From: JAJYIW01 sp963781665
Lineage (GTDB): Bacteria; Chloroflexota; Anaerolineae; Anaerolineales; Anaerolineaceae
Assembly: GCA_963781665.1 (NCBI GenBank)
Contig: CAWAGA010000002.1
Coordinates: 3,038,001 to 3,102,000 of the forward strand
Reading direction: 5' to 3'
Length of the DNA: 64,000 nt
Program-made: the position numbers and the translations under genes
The notes under the pieces: model-generated
Databases searched by the model: none
What the model saw: only the letters and a program-made list of their open reading frames with translations
Told to the model about the DNA's origin: nothing
In this document: positions 33,118-42,461 of the stretch, in pieces
How positions within the stretch are numbered: position 1 is the stretch's first letter
Layout of the letters: every line of letters begins with the position of its first letter

Positions 33118-34287
33118 ATGACTTATCCCACGCTGCTCCTAGAGGAGCAAATGCAACACGAACGCCTCGACCGGGCTCAGGCGGCGCTTCACAATGGCGA
33201 CATGACCGTGCTGCCGGTAACGGCTGACACCTGGTCGGTCGCCAGCCGGGGGAGATGCTACACCGTCCGGTTGGAAGGCGCCACATGGTCCTGCACCTGC
33301 CGGGATTTTGCCATCCGCTGCCAGCGTTTCGGATTGCTCTGCAAGCACATAGAGGCGGTCCGAAGCATCGACGCCAGGCAAATAGCCGAGGCAGGTGACA
33401 CAGGTTTACCGGATCAATCACACGTTCAAAACATGGAGGAAGTTATGACACAGACTTCAGCATCGATGTTAGGGCTGGCCGTCGCACCACCGTCGAGAGA
33501 ATCTCCACCCGGCGACGAGGTGATCTGGCGGCTGCGCCAGCCCCTGGACATGAACCGGGTCAAGCGCCGCCAGGCTCCCGGTAAAGGCACCGTCCCCTAT
33601 TTAGAAGGCTTCAGTGTAATCGAAGCAGCCAACGACCTGTTCGGGTTTCGCTGGTCGTTCGATCTGCTGAGCGACCCCCAGGTGATGCGCTGGGACCGGG
33701 TGATCACCTTCTACGACCAGAAAGCTCGCAAAAAGGTCCCGGTTATGGGCGAGGATGGAAAACCACAAACAGAGATCGCAGGTATTGTCTACCAAACCGG
33801 CAAGGTGATCATAGAGCTGGAAGGTAAGGCGTACACTCACGCCGATGTTGGGCGCTGCATCTTCAGCGGCGACACGCCCGAAGCCCTGGACATGGCCATC
33901 GCCGGCGCGGCTACCGACTGCCTGAAGCGTTGCTTCCGCCAACTTGGAGAACAGTTTGGGTTGTCGCTATATGACAAAGATATCGCCAAAACCGCTGGAT
34001 TAGACACCGAAGGGCGTGGCAACACCTCCGAATCCAATCCCCCTCGCAGCAGCCAACCTGAGCCACAGCCATCACCGGCTGCACCCACGAACACCAAGCC
34101 AGCCCAACCCCCGGCAGCACCAATCCCACCAGAATCATTGCAATACCGGGACGGGACGCCGGTCGAGATGAGCAACCCCGCCGAAGTGACCGCTTTCAAC
34201 TCATTCAAGACCGTCCACTCCGGCCTGGCGCCGGCCACCCGCGATGTGCTGCGGGCCTGGACCGCCCGGTCCAATGGCAAGAAATAA
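33118..34287 (+). CDS. SWIM zinc-finger protein fused to a Rad52/Rad22-like annealing domain
   Basis: The start is placed at ATG 33118 (MTYPTLLLEEQ), after AAAGGAGG at ~33095-33102. Residues ~40-90 hold a SWIM zinc finger: CTCRDFAIRCQRFGLLCKHIEAV (CxC...CxH). Residues ~140-285 resemble the Rad52/22 single-strand-annealing fold: VPYLEGFSVIEAANDLFGF, SFDLL, IVYQTGKVIIEL, AIAGAATDCLKRCFRQLGEQ and GLSLY. The C-terminal ~100 residues are Pro/Ser-rich and disordered. Such proteins anneal ssDNA for phage or ICE recombination. A second ATG at ~33445 (MTQTSASMLG) has its own GGAGG SD, so a short Rad52-only form may also be made. It heads the module with SSB and RadC. Confidence 0.8.
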   Translation: MTYPTLLLEEQMQHERLDRAQAALHNGDMTVLPVTADTWSVASRGRCYTVRLEGATWSCTCRDFAIRCQRFGLLCKHIEAVRSIDARQIAEAGDTGLPDQSHVQNMEEVMTQTSASMLGLAVAPPSRESPPGDEVIWRLRQPLDMNRVKRRQAPGKGTVPYLEGFSVIEAANDLFGFRWSFDLLSDPQVMRWDRVITFYDQKARKKVPVMGEDGKPQTEIAGIVYQTGKVIIELEGKAYTHADVGRCIFSGDTPEALDMAIAGAATDCLKRCFRQLGEQFGLSLYDKDIAKTAGLDTEGRGNTSESNPPRSSQPEPQPSPAAPTNTKPAQPPAAPIPPESLQYRDGTPVEMSNPAEVTAFNSFKTVHSGLAPATRDVLRAWTARSNGKK

Positions 34288-34315
34288 TCCAACCATACCT
34301 AAAGGAGGTAAACCA

Positions 34316-34726
34316 ATGTCATTTCAAACCATCATTATTGTTGGCCACTTGGGGCGAGAACCTGAGATGAGGTACTCGCCTTCAGGGCAGGCCGTCACCA
34401 ACTTCAACCTGGCCGTCAACCGCCAGCACAACGGTTCGAACGGCCAGGCCGACAAAGTGACCACCTGGTTCCGGGTCTCCGCCTGGGGCCGGAATGCCGA
34501 AACGTGCAACGAATATTTGCACAAGGGCAGCCTGGTGCTGGTCGAAGGCCGGCTGGTGTGCGACCCCGAGACGGGCGGTCCCCGTCTGTACTCCCGTAAG
34601 GACGGCACACCCAGCGCCTCCTTCGAGGTGATGTCCAACACCGTACGCTTCCTCTCCGGTCCCGACGACCACGCCGAAGGCGAATCGGTCACAGCCGGAG
34701 CCGGCGAAGAGGATATCCCCTTCTAA
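34316..34726 (+). CDS. ssb: Single-stranded DNA-binding protein
   Basis: The start is placed at ATG 34316 (MSFQTIIIVGHLG) behind AAAGGAGG; an upstream in-frame start would overlap the previous gene. This is a 136-residue canonical SSB: VGHLGREPEMRYSPSGQAVT, NFNLAVNR, TTWFRVSAWGRNAETCNEYL, KGSLVLVEGRL. A short linker leads to the acidic tip EEDIPF, which recruits partner proteins. It lies 28 bp after the Rad52-like gene and ends at a strong terminator. It is probably the mobile element's own SSB rather than the housekeeping gene. Confidence 0.93.
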   Translation: MSFQTIIIVGHLGREPEMRYSPSGQAVTNFNLAVNRQHNGSNGQADKVTTWFRVSAWGRNAETCNEYLHKGSLVLVEGRLVCDPETGGPRLYSRKDGTPSASFEVMSNTVRFLSGPDDHAEGESVTAGAGEEDIPF

Positions 34727-34747
34727 TCGATCCATCAATTCACGAAA

Positions 34748-34781
34748 AAGGACATGCCCTAAAGGTGTGTCCTTCTTTTTA
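34748..34781 (+). terminator. Terminator after ssb
   Basis: AAGGACA (34748-34754) pairs with TGTCCTT (34768-34774) and is followed by CTTTTT. Confidence 0.78.
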
Positions 34782-34803
34782 TTTCCAACGAAAGGAGGAA
34801 CCC

Positions 34804-35151
34804 ATGGTCGTTGGAACGATTACTATCCATACCTGCTGCGGCCAGGCCGACATCCGGGTCGAGCTACTGGGCAAGGGACCGCGGCCGGGAACAGCCTGGG
34901 TGCAGGCGCTGGACGGCCGGCAACCTTTCACCCGGCTCAGCCACGGCGGCCCTTACCAGGACGATACGGCAATTATCCCGCTGCCCTGCGTGCGGGAAGT
35001 CCACCTGGAAGCGGATCCCGAAGAAAAGCCGGAAGGCGAGCCGGAAGAGGAGCAGGCAGAAATCCAAGAAGAAACGGAACCCGTTACCCCGGAACTTGCT
35101 CCAGATTGGTTCCTGGAGAGCGCCTATGAAGACCGGACCTGCCTCGAATGA
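34804..35151 (+). CDS. Acidic hypothetical protein, 115 residues
   Basis: The start is at ATG 34804 behind AAAGGAGG (an upstream frame start at 34765 lies inside the terminator). Residues 1-60 form a compact beta-rich segment (VVGTITIHTCCGQADIRVEL, AWVQALDGRQPFTRL). Residues ~65-100 are a highly acidic Glu/Pro repeat (EEKPEGEPEEEQAEIQEE). The C-terminus overlaps the next gene by 26 bp in another frame. The family is unknown; the acidic tail suggests a DNA mimic or SSB-tail-like docking role, but that is speculation. It is part of the mobile-element module. Confidence 0.6.
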   Translation: MVVGTITIHTCCGQADIRVELLGKGPRPGTAWVQALDGRQPFTRLSHGGPYQDDTAIIPLPCVREVHLEADPEEKPEGEPEEEQAEIQEETEPVTPELAPDWFLESAYEDRTCLE

Positions 35152-35677
35152 CCTGGTCGAAAGCCACCTCTCTCATCCAGTCATCCGCGAAAGGGTGGAC
35201 GTCAAAGCCTCAAGTTTGAGCGTTACTATCCAGGGGAGCGGCTACCTGGTCGACTTTGGACCCGGCAGCAGCCCCCGCCTCCACAAGGTGGGCAAGAACA
35301 AGGAATGCTCGTGCGGCGCACCGTACTGCGAAGCGATCGAAGCTGTGCGCCTCTACCTGCGAGCCGGCGGGCTGCGCGCTCCCGACCCGGACGGCCTGCC
35401 GCCCTGTCCAATCTGCGGCTGCCGCACCTACCGGGACCCAAGATGGGATGGTCGCTACACCCGGAAACTGGGCTGGCGCTGCGAGAAAGGCGACCTGCGC
35501 CACTTCCTCGAAGCCAAAACCGGTCATATCCGCCAGCAGCTTGCTGCCAATCCCTGGCTCATTCCACCCGTTCCCGGATACCCCGGCCTGCGACGAGACG
35601 AGCTGCTGACTGCCGAAGAATGCGAAGCCATCAGCCGCAAAGTCTTTGAAGAGACCGGCTACGATCCCACAAAATAA
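35126..35677 (+). CDS. Cys-rich, SWIM-like zinc-binding hypothetical protein
   Basis: The 183-residue protein starts at ATG 35126, inside the previous gene's end. ECSCGAPYCEAIEAVRLYL (~57-75) mirrors the CTC...CKHIEAVRS of the SWIM finger in the Rad52-like protein 2 kb upstream, with the intervening loop shortened. A second four-Cys element, PPCPICGCRTYRDPRWD, then LGWRCEKGD, follows at ~87-120. This suggests two zinc sites. The C-terminal helix region (TAEECEAISRKVFEET) is polar. Function unknown; it probably handles DNA within the mobile module. A large antisense frame here is a GC-rich shadow. Confidence 0.65.
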   Translation: MKTGPASNDLVESHLSHPVIRERVDVKASSLSVTIQGSGYLVDFGPGSSPRLHKVGKNKECSCGAPYCEAIEAVRLYLRAGGLRAPDPDGLPPCPICGCRTYRDPRWDGRYTRKLGWRCEKGDLRHFLEAKTGHIRQQLAANPWLIPPVPGYPGLRRDELLTAEECEAISRKVFEETGYDPTK

Positions 35678-35811
35678 ATCACACGAACCCTTATGGAGGG
35701 GACAGCACCAGCGCCCCTCCAAGGGGGACGAGCTGCGAGCACCCGACCCGCTTCGGGTCACCCGAAGGGGTGAAGGGGTGTCCTGTCCCCTCAACCACAG
35801 GAGACAGACCC

Positions 35812-36532
35812 ATGCCCAATCGACAACTATCCCTTTTACACGACGACATCCCCCATACCTACGCCTCTCCCCGGCTCAAGCTCCTGCCGCTGCGTGAGCA
35901 GCCCGCTTTCCGGGTAGCGCGTGAACTCGGACGGGTGCAGCCTGGCCGAGTTGTTGGCAGTGATCATCGGCGGCACGACCCAGATCGAAGCCGCCGAATG
36001 GCTGCTCTCGAGATTTGGCACCATCCGCAATATTGCCCAGGCATCCATCGACGAGATTGCCCGGGTGCCGGGAGTGAGCAACCAGACCGCCCTGCGGCTG
36101 AAAGCCTCCCTCTCGCTGGGGAGGAAGCTCCTCCAGCCGGAAGACGACCGCCCGGCGATCCACTCCCCGGGCGACGCCGCCCAGGTACTAATGCCCCTCC
36201 TGGCCCACCGGGACCAGGAGTATTTGATGGTGATGATGCTCGACACCCGCAACCGAATGCTGGACGTGGTCGAGGTCTACCACGGTAGCTTGAACGCCTC
36301 GATGATCCGTATCGGCGAGGTGTTCAAGCCGGCCTTGCAGCGCAATGCTGCTTCCATTTTGGTCAGCCACAATCACCCCTCGGGTTCGCCCAATCCAAGT
36401 CCTGAAGACGTGAATGTCACCAAGGCTATAGTCCAGGCCGGCAAGCTCCTGGACGTGAGCGTGGTGGACCACTTGATATGTGGAACAGAGAAATGGACCA
36501 GCCTGAAGGAAAGAGGATTGGGATTTTCGTAA
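35812..36532 (+). pseudogene. radC: RadC-like JAB-domain protein, frameshifted
   Basis: The gene starts at ATG 35812 (MPNRQLSLLHDDIPHTYASP) and runs to PAFRVA in one frame. It then continues from ~35921 as NSDGCSLAELLAVIIGG in another, a one-base indel in GCGCGTGAAC. Helix-hairpin-helix motif: IDEIARVPGVSNQTALRLKA. JAB/MPN metal site: LVSHNHPSGSPNPSPEDV (HxH...D), near residue 185. RadC-family proteins in mobile elements are of uncertain function (anti-restriction or repair). GTG 35921 might permit a truncated product containing the whole JAB domain. Confidence 0.85.
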
Positions 36533-36592
36533 GTCCTCCTCTGTAGGAGGCTGGAATGGAATTGATCAGAAATTGGAGAAATGGAGGTTCAC

Positions 36593-37027
36593 ATGGATCA
36601 AACAATCTCGCAACAACACACAGAATACATGGATGCCGGTTTTGAGGTGTCCAAAGTACTGGCACAGGCTGGCTTCCAGATGGATGCGCCGGCTTTTACC
36701 ATCACCTGGGGAGGGATTGCCGAAGAAATCGCCCACACCCTGGTCGACAACAACTACCCTCTGGATCAACTGTCCGAAGATTTGCTGGTCGACCTGGCTC
36801 AAGGCGTCGGGGAAGTCTTTCAAAACGACGACGTGCTTTTCTGGCGCGATGCCGTCCGGGCTTTCGTCCTGGCGCAACCGGCTCTTTCGGGAAATGCTAA
36901 TCCACCGGAGGAAGCGGACGACGAAGGACCGCTTACGGAGCAATTTGAGAACGCCACCCGCCTGGGAGACGATGAAGCCTACTGGGTCGATGGCGGTGAG
37001 TCGGCGGATTTGTTCGAAGAGATTTAG
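36593..37027 (+). CDS. Acidic hypothetical protein, 144 residues
   Basis: The start is at ATG 36593 behind TGGAGG, 8 bases upstream. The protein is all-helical and acidic: MDQTISQQHTEYMDAGFEVS, FTITWGGIAEEIAHTLVDNN, EDLLVDLAQGVGEVFQNDDV, LFWRDAVRAFVLAQ. The tail is acidic, with DDEGPLTEQFENATRLGDDE. No membrane segment or known motif. It is the last gene of the 33-37 kb mobile module and is followed by a very strong terminator. I do not recognise the family. Confidence 0.65.
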   Translation: MDQTISQQHTEYMDAGFEVSKVLAQAGFQMDAPAFTITWGGIAEEIAHTLVDNNYPLDQLSEDLLVDLAQGVGEVFQNDDVLFWRDAVRAFVLAQPALSGNANPPEEADDEGPLTEQFENATRLGDDEAYWVDGGESADLFEEI

Positions 37028-37033
37028 TTTCGA

Positions 37034-37076
37034 CCTGAAACGCAGGCAGGTTTGGTTTTCCTGTCTGCGTTTCAGG
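37034..37076 (+). terminator. Strong hairpin terminator closing the mobile module
   Basis: CCTGAAACGCAGGCAGG pairs with CCTGTCTGCGTTTCAGG (one mismatch in 17 bp) around TTTGGTTTT, followed by TTTGTT. Confidence 0.85.
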
Positions 37077-37117
37077 TTTGTTACTGTGCGTCGTATTTGG
37101 AAATTAGCTATTTACTA

Positions 37118-37569
37118 TCATGGAGGAATTTTGAAGCAACCTGAAATGACTTTACTTTTGATCCCGGTGCCACCGGCACAGCTACGGGAAAGGGGTTTGG
37201 GGGATAGGTTCTTGAGGATAGCCTCAAGAACACCTGGTAAATTATTCAATACTTCTTGGTTGGTAAATCTGATCACACGGAAGCCCATGCTTTCAAACGT
37301 CTGGTCGCGTTGCTGGTCATACTCAAATTAGGTTTGGAGGATTTCGCCATCAACCTCGACAACGAGACTATCAGCGTGGCAGTAGAAATCAACGATGTAA
37401 TCCCCGATCGCTTGTTAACGACTAAATGGAAACCGTGCATCCGATTGGCGCGCAGTTTAGGCCATAAGGTTATTTCTGCTTCATTCATGCTGTGTTGTAG
37501 TTCTTTAGCAGCCTGCTGCAAGCGGTCTTTCAATTCCTGACCGAGAACAATATAGGGCGCTGGCATCAC
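37118..37569 (-). pseudogene. DUF559 (Vsr-like) endonuclease, frameshifted
   Basis: The N-terminus IVLGQELKDRLQQAAKELQH, EAEITLWPKLRANRMHGFHL is in one frame. After a missing base near GCGATCGGGG (~37398) it continues as DYIVDFYCHADSLVVEVDGE and YDQQRDQTFESMGFRVIRFT NQEV in another. This is the complete DUF559 domain, a restriction-endonuclease-like fold with the D-x-E/V-x-V-D-G active-site pattern. Members are often small DNA repair or mobile-element nucleases. The end at the TGA at 37118-37120 is inferred by following the second frame. Confidence 0.75.
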
Positions 37570-37720
37570 GACACCTAAATTTGTGCAAAAGCTTTGGCTG
37601 ATTTTGTAATTATCTCCGATTATGGAAAAAAGAATAATCGAAGACCTGATAAAAACTTGAGGCGATCGAACCTTGCCCCTTTCCCGCTATGGGAAGGAGG
37701 TTTGTATGATAGGTTATTGT

Positions 37721-38995
37721 TTACCTATTGATATCCGGCAGGAAAACCTGGTAGGAGAAGGTGCGGACGAAGATAGCCGGGTAGACATTCACCTCGGGAG
37801 AGTCCTGGGTATAGGCCAGGATGTGCCCATCCGCGGAAAGCGAAACGCCACCCTGGCTCCAATCGTTATTGAAGGGGACGAGGATGGAGCTCCCGCTATG
37901 CATTTCTCGATAATAGGTTTGGACAGTAGCCTCATGGTCTTCGTAGGCGAAATCCCAACCGTTGAAGGAGAAGGTAAAGGTCACATTCCAGTAATCCCCT
38001 GAGACAGGCCCCCAGATACTGATTTTATGCATTTGCAGGTCGTAGACAAAAATATCCTCGCCATTATTAGTATCGTTAGGCACTAGGTTGGATGCGTAGC
38101 TGCTGAAGCCGATGAAGCGACCATTAGCAGAGATGAGCGGATCGATGCAAGCGTCATTTGCTTGCTCACCGGCGTCATTGATTGAGACTAGGGTGACCTC
38201 CCCGGTCTGGGTGTCATATCGAAAAACGTCTTCATAGCCGTTGGCGTCGCCGGGTACCAGGTTGGTGGCTGCTGAAGAATAGATAATGTAGCGGTCGTCA
38301 GCAGTAATCGATGGGTTGTTCGAAGCGCCGTTCGCTTGCTCTCCGTTGCCGTTGACCGAAACCCGGCTGAGGGTTTGATCCTGGACATTATAGAGGTAGA
38401 TATCGGCGACATTATTGGTGTCGTCTGGAACGAGCGTAGTCGCCTGTGAAGCAAATACCACGTAATGACCATCTGCAGAAATCCGCGGATTGTAAGACAT
38501 GCCATCGGCCTGGGTACCACCTGGGCCAATAGAGATACGAATGGTCGTACGGGTTTGATTGTCATACAAGAAGACGTCAGATAAATTGTTGGTATCACCT
38601 GAGACGAGATTAGTAGCATTTGAGACATAAACCACGTAACGACCGTCTCCGGAAATAGATGGAATGGACAAGTCCCCATCCGCCTGATCGCCATTGCTGG
38701 TGACCGAGATGCGGGTGGTGGTCGCATTCCTACGGTCGCGCAAAAAAATATCGCCGGTATTATTCGTGTCGCCATCCACCAGGTTGGGATCGATCAATTC
38801 AAAAGCGACGTAATTACCATCTGCAGAGATGGAGGGGTTTGAACCACTGCGTAAGTTGCCTGCAGCGTCGACAGAGATGGCTTCGTAGCCTGGTGGAAGG
38901 GAAGGCATGGTAGCACTGTGAACAGGGCTGAAGACGGTCGCCGAGAGGAACAGGGCCAGCAAGAGGTTAAATACCAATAACAAACGCCGTTTCAT
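37721..38995 (-). CDS. Secreted PD40/TolB-like beta-propeller protein
   Basis: The 424-residue protein has a Sec signal peptide (KRRLLLVFNLLLALFLSATV, cleavage near VHS-A). At least six ~47-residue repeats follow, each containing xPSISADGxYVxF, then NLVxGDTNNxxDIFLYD. The PD40 strands form a propeller, and the D-T-N-N loops resemble calcium-binding turns. TYYREMHSGSSILVPFN is a C-terminal irregular repeat. It ends FSYQVFLPDINR, close to the FLP-type tails of other extracellular Chloroflexota proteins. It probably acts at the cell surface in binding; no catalytic residues recognised. Monocistronic and intact. Confidence 0.85.
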   Translation of the reverse strand: MKRRLLLVFNLLLALFLSATVFSPVHSATMPSLPPGYEAISVDAAGNLRSGSNPSISADGNYVAFELIDPNLVDGDTNNTGDIFLRDRRNATTTRISVTSNGDQADGDLSIPSISGDGRYVVYVSNATNLVSGDTNNLSDVFLYDNQTRTTIRISIGPGGTQADGMSYNPRISADGHYVVFASQATTLVPDDTNNVADIYLYNVQDQTLSRVSVNGNGEQANGASNNPSITADDRYIIYSSAATNLVPGDANGYEDVFRYDTQTGEVTLVSINDAGEQANDACIDPLISANGRFIGFSSYASNLVPNDTNNGEDIFVYDLQMHKISIWGPVSGDYWNVTFTFSFNGWDFAYEDHEATVQTYYREMHSGSSILVPFNNDWSQGGVSLSADGHILAYTQDSPEVNVYPAIFVRTFSYQVFLPDINR

Positions 38996-39192
38996 GGGAA
39001 CACCTCTATTAATTGTGAATTTTTGAGTAGATGCAATTACCGATAGAAGTCGGGGACGATGGGTTAGGAAATTATAACACCGAGGAGATGAGAAATTATC
39101 CTTGAATTGATGCCATGATCATCTTTTTTGTAACAATCTAACCCCATGCCCCCTCCCGCTGTGCGTCCTGGAGCAGGTGGTGGGATATAAAA

Positions 39193-39633
39193 ATGCTCGT
39201 GAAGTTCGATACCTGTCTCACTGGTGGCCTGTCCTGCGGCGATGAAGTGATGGTTTCGGATGGTTTCGTGACCTTGACTGGGAACTGGTCGGGATACCTG
39301 GCTTATGTCCATCACAAGAAGATTTACCACTATTTGAAATCTTACAACCTGGGCTCTTCTGATGAGCCAGCTGAATATCACCTTGTCGTTGACCTGCAAG
39401 AAAGGAAGGTTTACGCAGCCAGATGTACAGAGGCGGAGATGATCCTGGCGGAGCAGTGGGCTATGGCTCAGGCTGTTCCAGAAGTGGTCTCAGTAGATGG
39501 CTTTGATGATCTACTGCCGGACCTGATTGAACAAACACAATCTTTGCCAACTATGGAAGAAATTATGAATCAGATGGATGAAGATTACAGAGCAGTCAGA
39601 GTATTAACCCAATGGTTGAACAAACAATATTAA
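39193..39633 (+). CDS. Hypothetical protein, 146 residues
   Basis: The protein has a beta-rich N-terminal half (MLVKFDTCLTGGLSCGDEVM, FVTLTGNWSGYLAYVHHKKI, YHLVVDLQERKVYAARC). The acidic helical C-terminal half includes DLLPDLIEQTQSLPTMEEIM and AVRVLTQWLNKQY. No signal peptide or membrane segment. No strong SD. A perfect 14-bp hairpin follows 3 bases after the stop, supporting it as a real unit. Family unknown. Confidence 0.6.
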   Translation: MLVKFDTCLTGGLSCGDEVMVSDGFVTLTGNWSGYLAYVHHKKIYHYLKSYNLGSSDEPAEYHLVVDLQERKVYAARCTEAEMILAEQWAMAQAVPEVVSVDGFDDLLPDLIEQTQSLPTMEEIMNQMDEDYRAVRVLTQWLNKQY

Positions 39634-39636
39634 CCG

Positions 39637-39673
39637 ATACTCACCGCTTGAAAGCAGCACAAGCGGTGAGTAT
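39637..39673 (+). terminator. Perfect hairpin after the 146-residue gene
   Basis: ATACTCACCGCTTG (39637-39650) pairs with CAAGCGGTGAGTAT (39660-39673) with no mismatch. Only a weak T-rich tail follows. Confidence 0.75.
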
Positions 39674-39746
39674 GTTCAATTACTTTTCAAGCTTTTTATA
39701 AACCCTTTATTAACAAATTTCTTTGGAAACCAGAAAGTATCTGGCA

Positions 39747-39806
39747 AGAATCGAGAAATGAGAATAGAAGGTTTTATCAGCTTAAATTTCTCGTTTCTCG
39801 ATTCTC
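39747..39806. repeat. GAATCGAGAAATGAGAAT inverted repeat
   Basis: AGAATCGAGAAATGAGAAT (39747-39765) and ATTTCTCGTTTCTCGATTCT (39785-39804) form a near-perfect 19-bp inverted repeat between convergent genes. The unit is shared with 32402-32470. It could serve as a bidirectional terminator or be a MITE/REP-like element. Confidence 0.65.
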
Positions 39807-39810
39807 GAAA

Positions 39811-42437
39811 TCATTCGTAACGCATCGCCTCGGAGGGAGGAATTTTCGCTGCCTGATAAGCTGGATACAGAGCAGCCAATAACGCTACCGCAATCGGGAT
39901 AACCAGGCTGGGGACGAGCACCCCCAGGATTGCGAGAAAGGGCACCTTGAACAAAACCAAGAGCAGGACGCTGCCTACCAACCAGCCAGTCAGTCCGGAT
40001 GCGGCTGCCAGTCCGATCGCTTCCCATAAGAAGAGCTGGAAGACCAGCCGGTCGCGCCAGCCGGTCGCTTTCAAGATCCCGACCTCTCGCCTTCGCTCGA
40101 TCACGCTCATCAATAGGACGTCGGCGGTGGCGAAACCGGCGATCAGGCAGGCAATCCCGGCTACCAGGTATTGGATGGAACCAATGTGGGCCAAGACAGC
40201 CTCACCCAGCAGGGTAACCGAGAGGTAGCCGTGCAGAAATAGGATGCTTCCCAGGAAGACTGTGACCAAAGCAGCCACCAGGGCAATTGTCAATAGACCC
40301 AGTATCGAACGTGACCTGCGTTGCCAGACCTGGCGCAGAGCAAAGGTGGGCAGTGAAAGGCGTCCGGATGGCAGGCGCGAAGCAGAGATCTCACCCCGGG
40401 CCAGCATCTGAGCCGGCGAAACCCGGGCAGCCTGGAAAGCAGGACGCAAGCTGCCGATCAAGCACAGCGCCAGGCCGGTGGGCGGGATCCATAACGCCTG
40501 GGAAAGGGGTAAATCCAGGTGAAATGCACCTGCGACTCCGATCGCAAGTCCCAATCCCAGCAGCCCGGCGGCTGCGCCAACCAGCAGACCCTCGCCGATC
40601 ACCAGTCTGAAAACCGAGCTGCTCTTCCAGCCCAGCGCCTTATGGATAGCAATCTCGCGCTCGGCGGGCCAGGGTGCTCATGGTCGAGGTGTTGAGGATA
40701 TACAATCCCGAAACCAACAGCATGACAGCAAACAGGATCACGTTGATCTGTTGCACCTGGCGGCCGATGTTGTAGCTGGCGCCTAATTGGATCCAACCTT
40801 CTTCAACATAACCCACGGGCGGCACGGGGTCCTTACCGGGGATGTGCACCAGCACTTTTTGAGGTGATGAGCCGACCACCACGTCCACATCCAGGCCGGT
40901 CAGGTTGATGATCTCGGCTGCAATCTGCTCGATTTTAGACTTGGCTTCAGGAGTGTAGCCCTCGATCCCTCCCACTCGAACCCTAATAGCACTGATGGGA
41001 GCTTTGGCATTTGTATAGTTGATCGAGGGAGCAGCATCAAGAGTGGTTAAGGCCAAGGGTGGACTGGTCAGATAGCCAGTATTGCTGAGGGTTGGAGACA
41101 TTTCCGTCGGATTGACCGGTTTTCCTGCATCGTCATATCGAAGGACTGCTCTTGGAGGATAGTAGGTTTCCATGGGCACCTCCGAGGGGCCCGAGGTGTC
41201 TATCAGGTGTTCGATGTCGTAAATTCCCTGCAAGATAAAGGAAAAACCGCCTATTCCACCGGTCCCCCTTTTTCTAAAAGCCATTTCCGAATTTTTCGAT
41301 CGGTCAGAAATCAAATTTACTCCTAATGCGGAAATATTACCTATAGATGGTTGTCTTCCATAAGAAATTGGCTCAAAGGTCAAGATGTTCAAATTTGGCG
41401 GTGGACTCACTCTATAATATTCGATGCTGCCGGGCAACAAATCGATTCCTTGTAATGCAGGCTGGTTATTCTGTGCTTCCAATTCATTTAAAGCTATATC
41501 GTAAGCTTCTTGCTCATTGGCCTCCCAATCTCGAATCATTTCCGCCGGCAAACCGGCCAGTAACTGCTGCCCATTTCCACTTTTTACTCGATTTCAGGGT
41601 ATCTTGACTGTATTGCAGGTCGATTCGTTTCCATTCGCTGTGCAAAATAAATGTGGAATAGATTTTAGAATTTAAAATAATCGGAAAAGATGTCGTTGTA
41701 AGGTTGTTCCAAGAGGTGATTTTTCCCTGGCCATTGAGATAACCTCCCTGGACCATGGATTTATCCAAGCCCACAAGCTTGCTTTCTTGTTCCGGGTCGA
41801 TGGCTGCTAAGAGGATTGGGATGCTGTATACATCTCCCTTAAACCAGGGGACATCATTTGGGCTGATACCGGCCACATTCTTTTGTATATACCCCGGACT
41901 ATACTGATCCATGTTCACGATATAACTCATAGAATCGAATAGGTGGTAGAAATTCATATCCTTCGGATCGCAGTAGAAATACTCTACCCCCGCCAGGGAA
42001 TAATTACGGAGCCCATCATTTGTGGAAATTGAATCATCCAACCGGTAGAACCCGGGTTGGCAATCTACCTGCATAGGGATCGAGACAAATAAATGGGAAT
42101 ACCCCAGCATAGCAATTGGAGCGGCCACCTCAACCCCAGGGATATTCTTGATCTTTTGGTACTGCTGCATCGTGATCCCGCCCGAGATATTGCTCAGGTA
42201 GTTCGCTTCCACCAGGTTGTATTCTTTCTCGACCTGCGAGCGCGATCCCTTGGGCCGCACCAAGATATCATAGGTCGAGCGCCAATACTGCGCCAGGTCG
42301 CTATTAACGGTTACCCGGGTCGTCTCGACCGCCCCCAGCAGCAGGCCAAACGCCCCACTGACAATCAACACCCCCAACACCAGCAGCGCAGTCCGTATTT
42401 TTCTTGCCAGAATAAATTTCCAGGTTAGTCTGAGCAC
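39811..42437 (-). pseudogene. MacB/FtsX-type ABC transporter permease in three frames
   Basis: Three abutting frames give one ~870-residue permease. The first is MLRLTWKFILARKIRTALLV plus a large extracellular domain. After a shift near 41545 comes EMIRDWEANEQEAYDI, the rest of the ectodomain and INVILFAVMLLVSGLYILNT. After a shift near 40660 comes EREIAIHKALGWKSSSVFRL and the second FtsX domain, ending YPAYQAAKIPPSEAMRYE, the standard coupling-helix motif. There are two FtsX units, about eight helices in all. It lies 24 bp after its ATPase on the same strand. As written it cannot make a full permease. Confidence 0.85.
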
Positions 42438-42461
42438 TTGGATTCCACCTCCACCAGCTTA

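Noticed and set aside
34811..35125. Long overlapping plus-strand frame upstream of the Cys-rich protein
   Set aside because: It is the out-of-frame shadow of the acidic gene at 34804; SD and composition support the shorter 35126 start.
35210..35794. 194-codon antisense frame
   Set aside because: GC-rich antisense shadow of the zinc-binding protein; no SD and low-complexity translation.
36573..37331. 252-codon plus-strand frame over the 144-residue gene
   Set aside because: It runs through a terminator and the DUF559 antisense strand and has Arg/Ser-rich, non-conserved content; shadow of 36593-37027.
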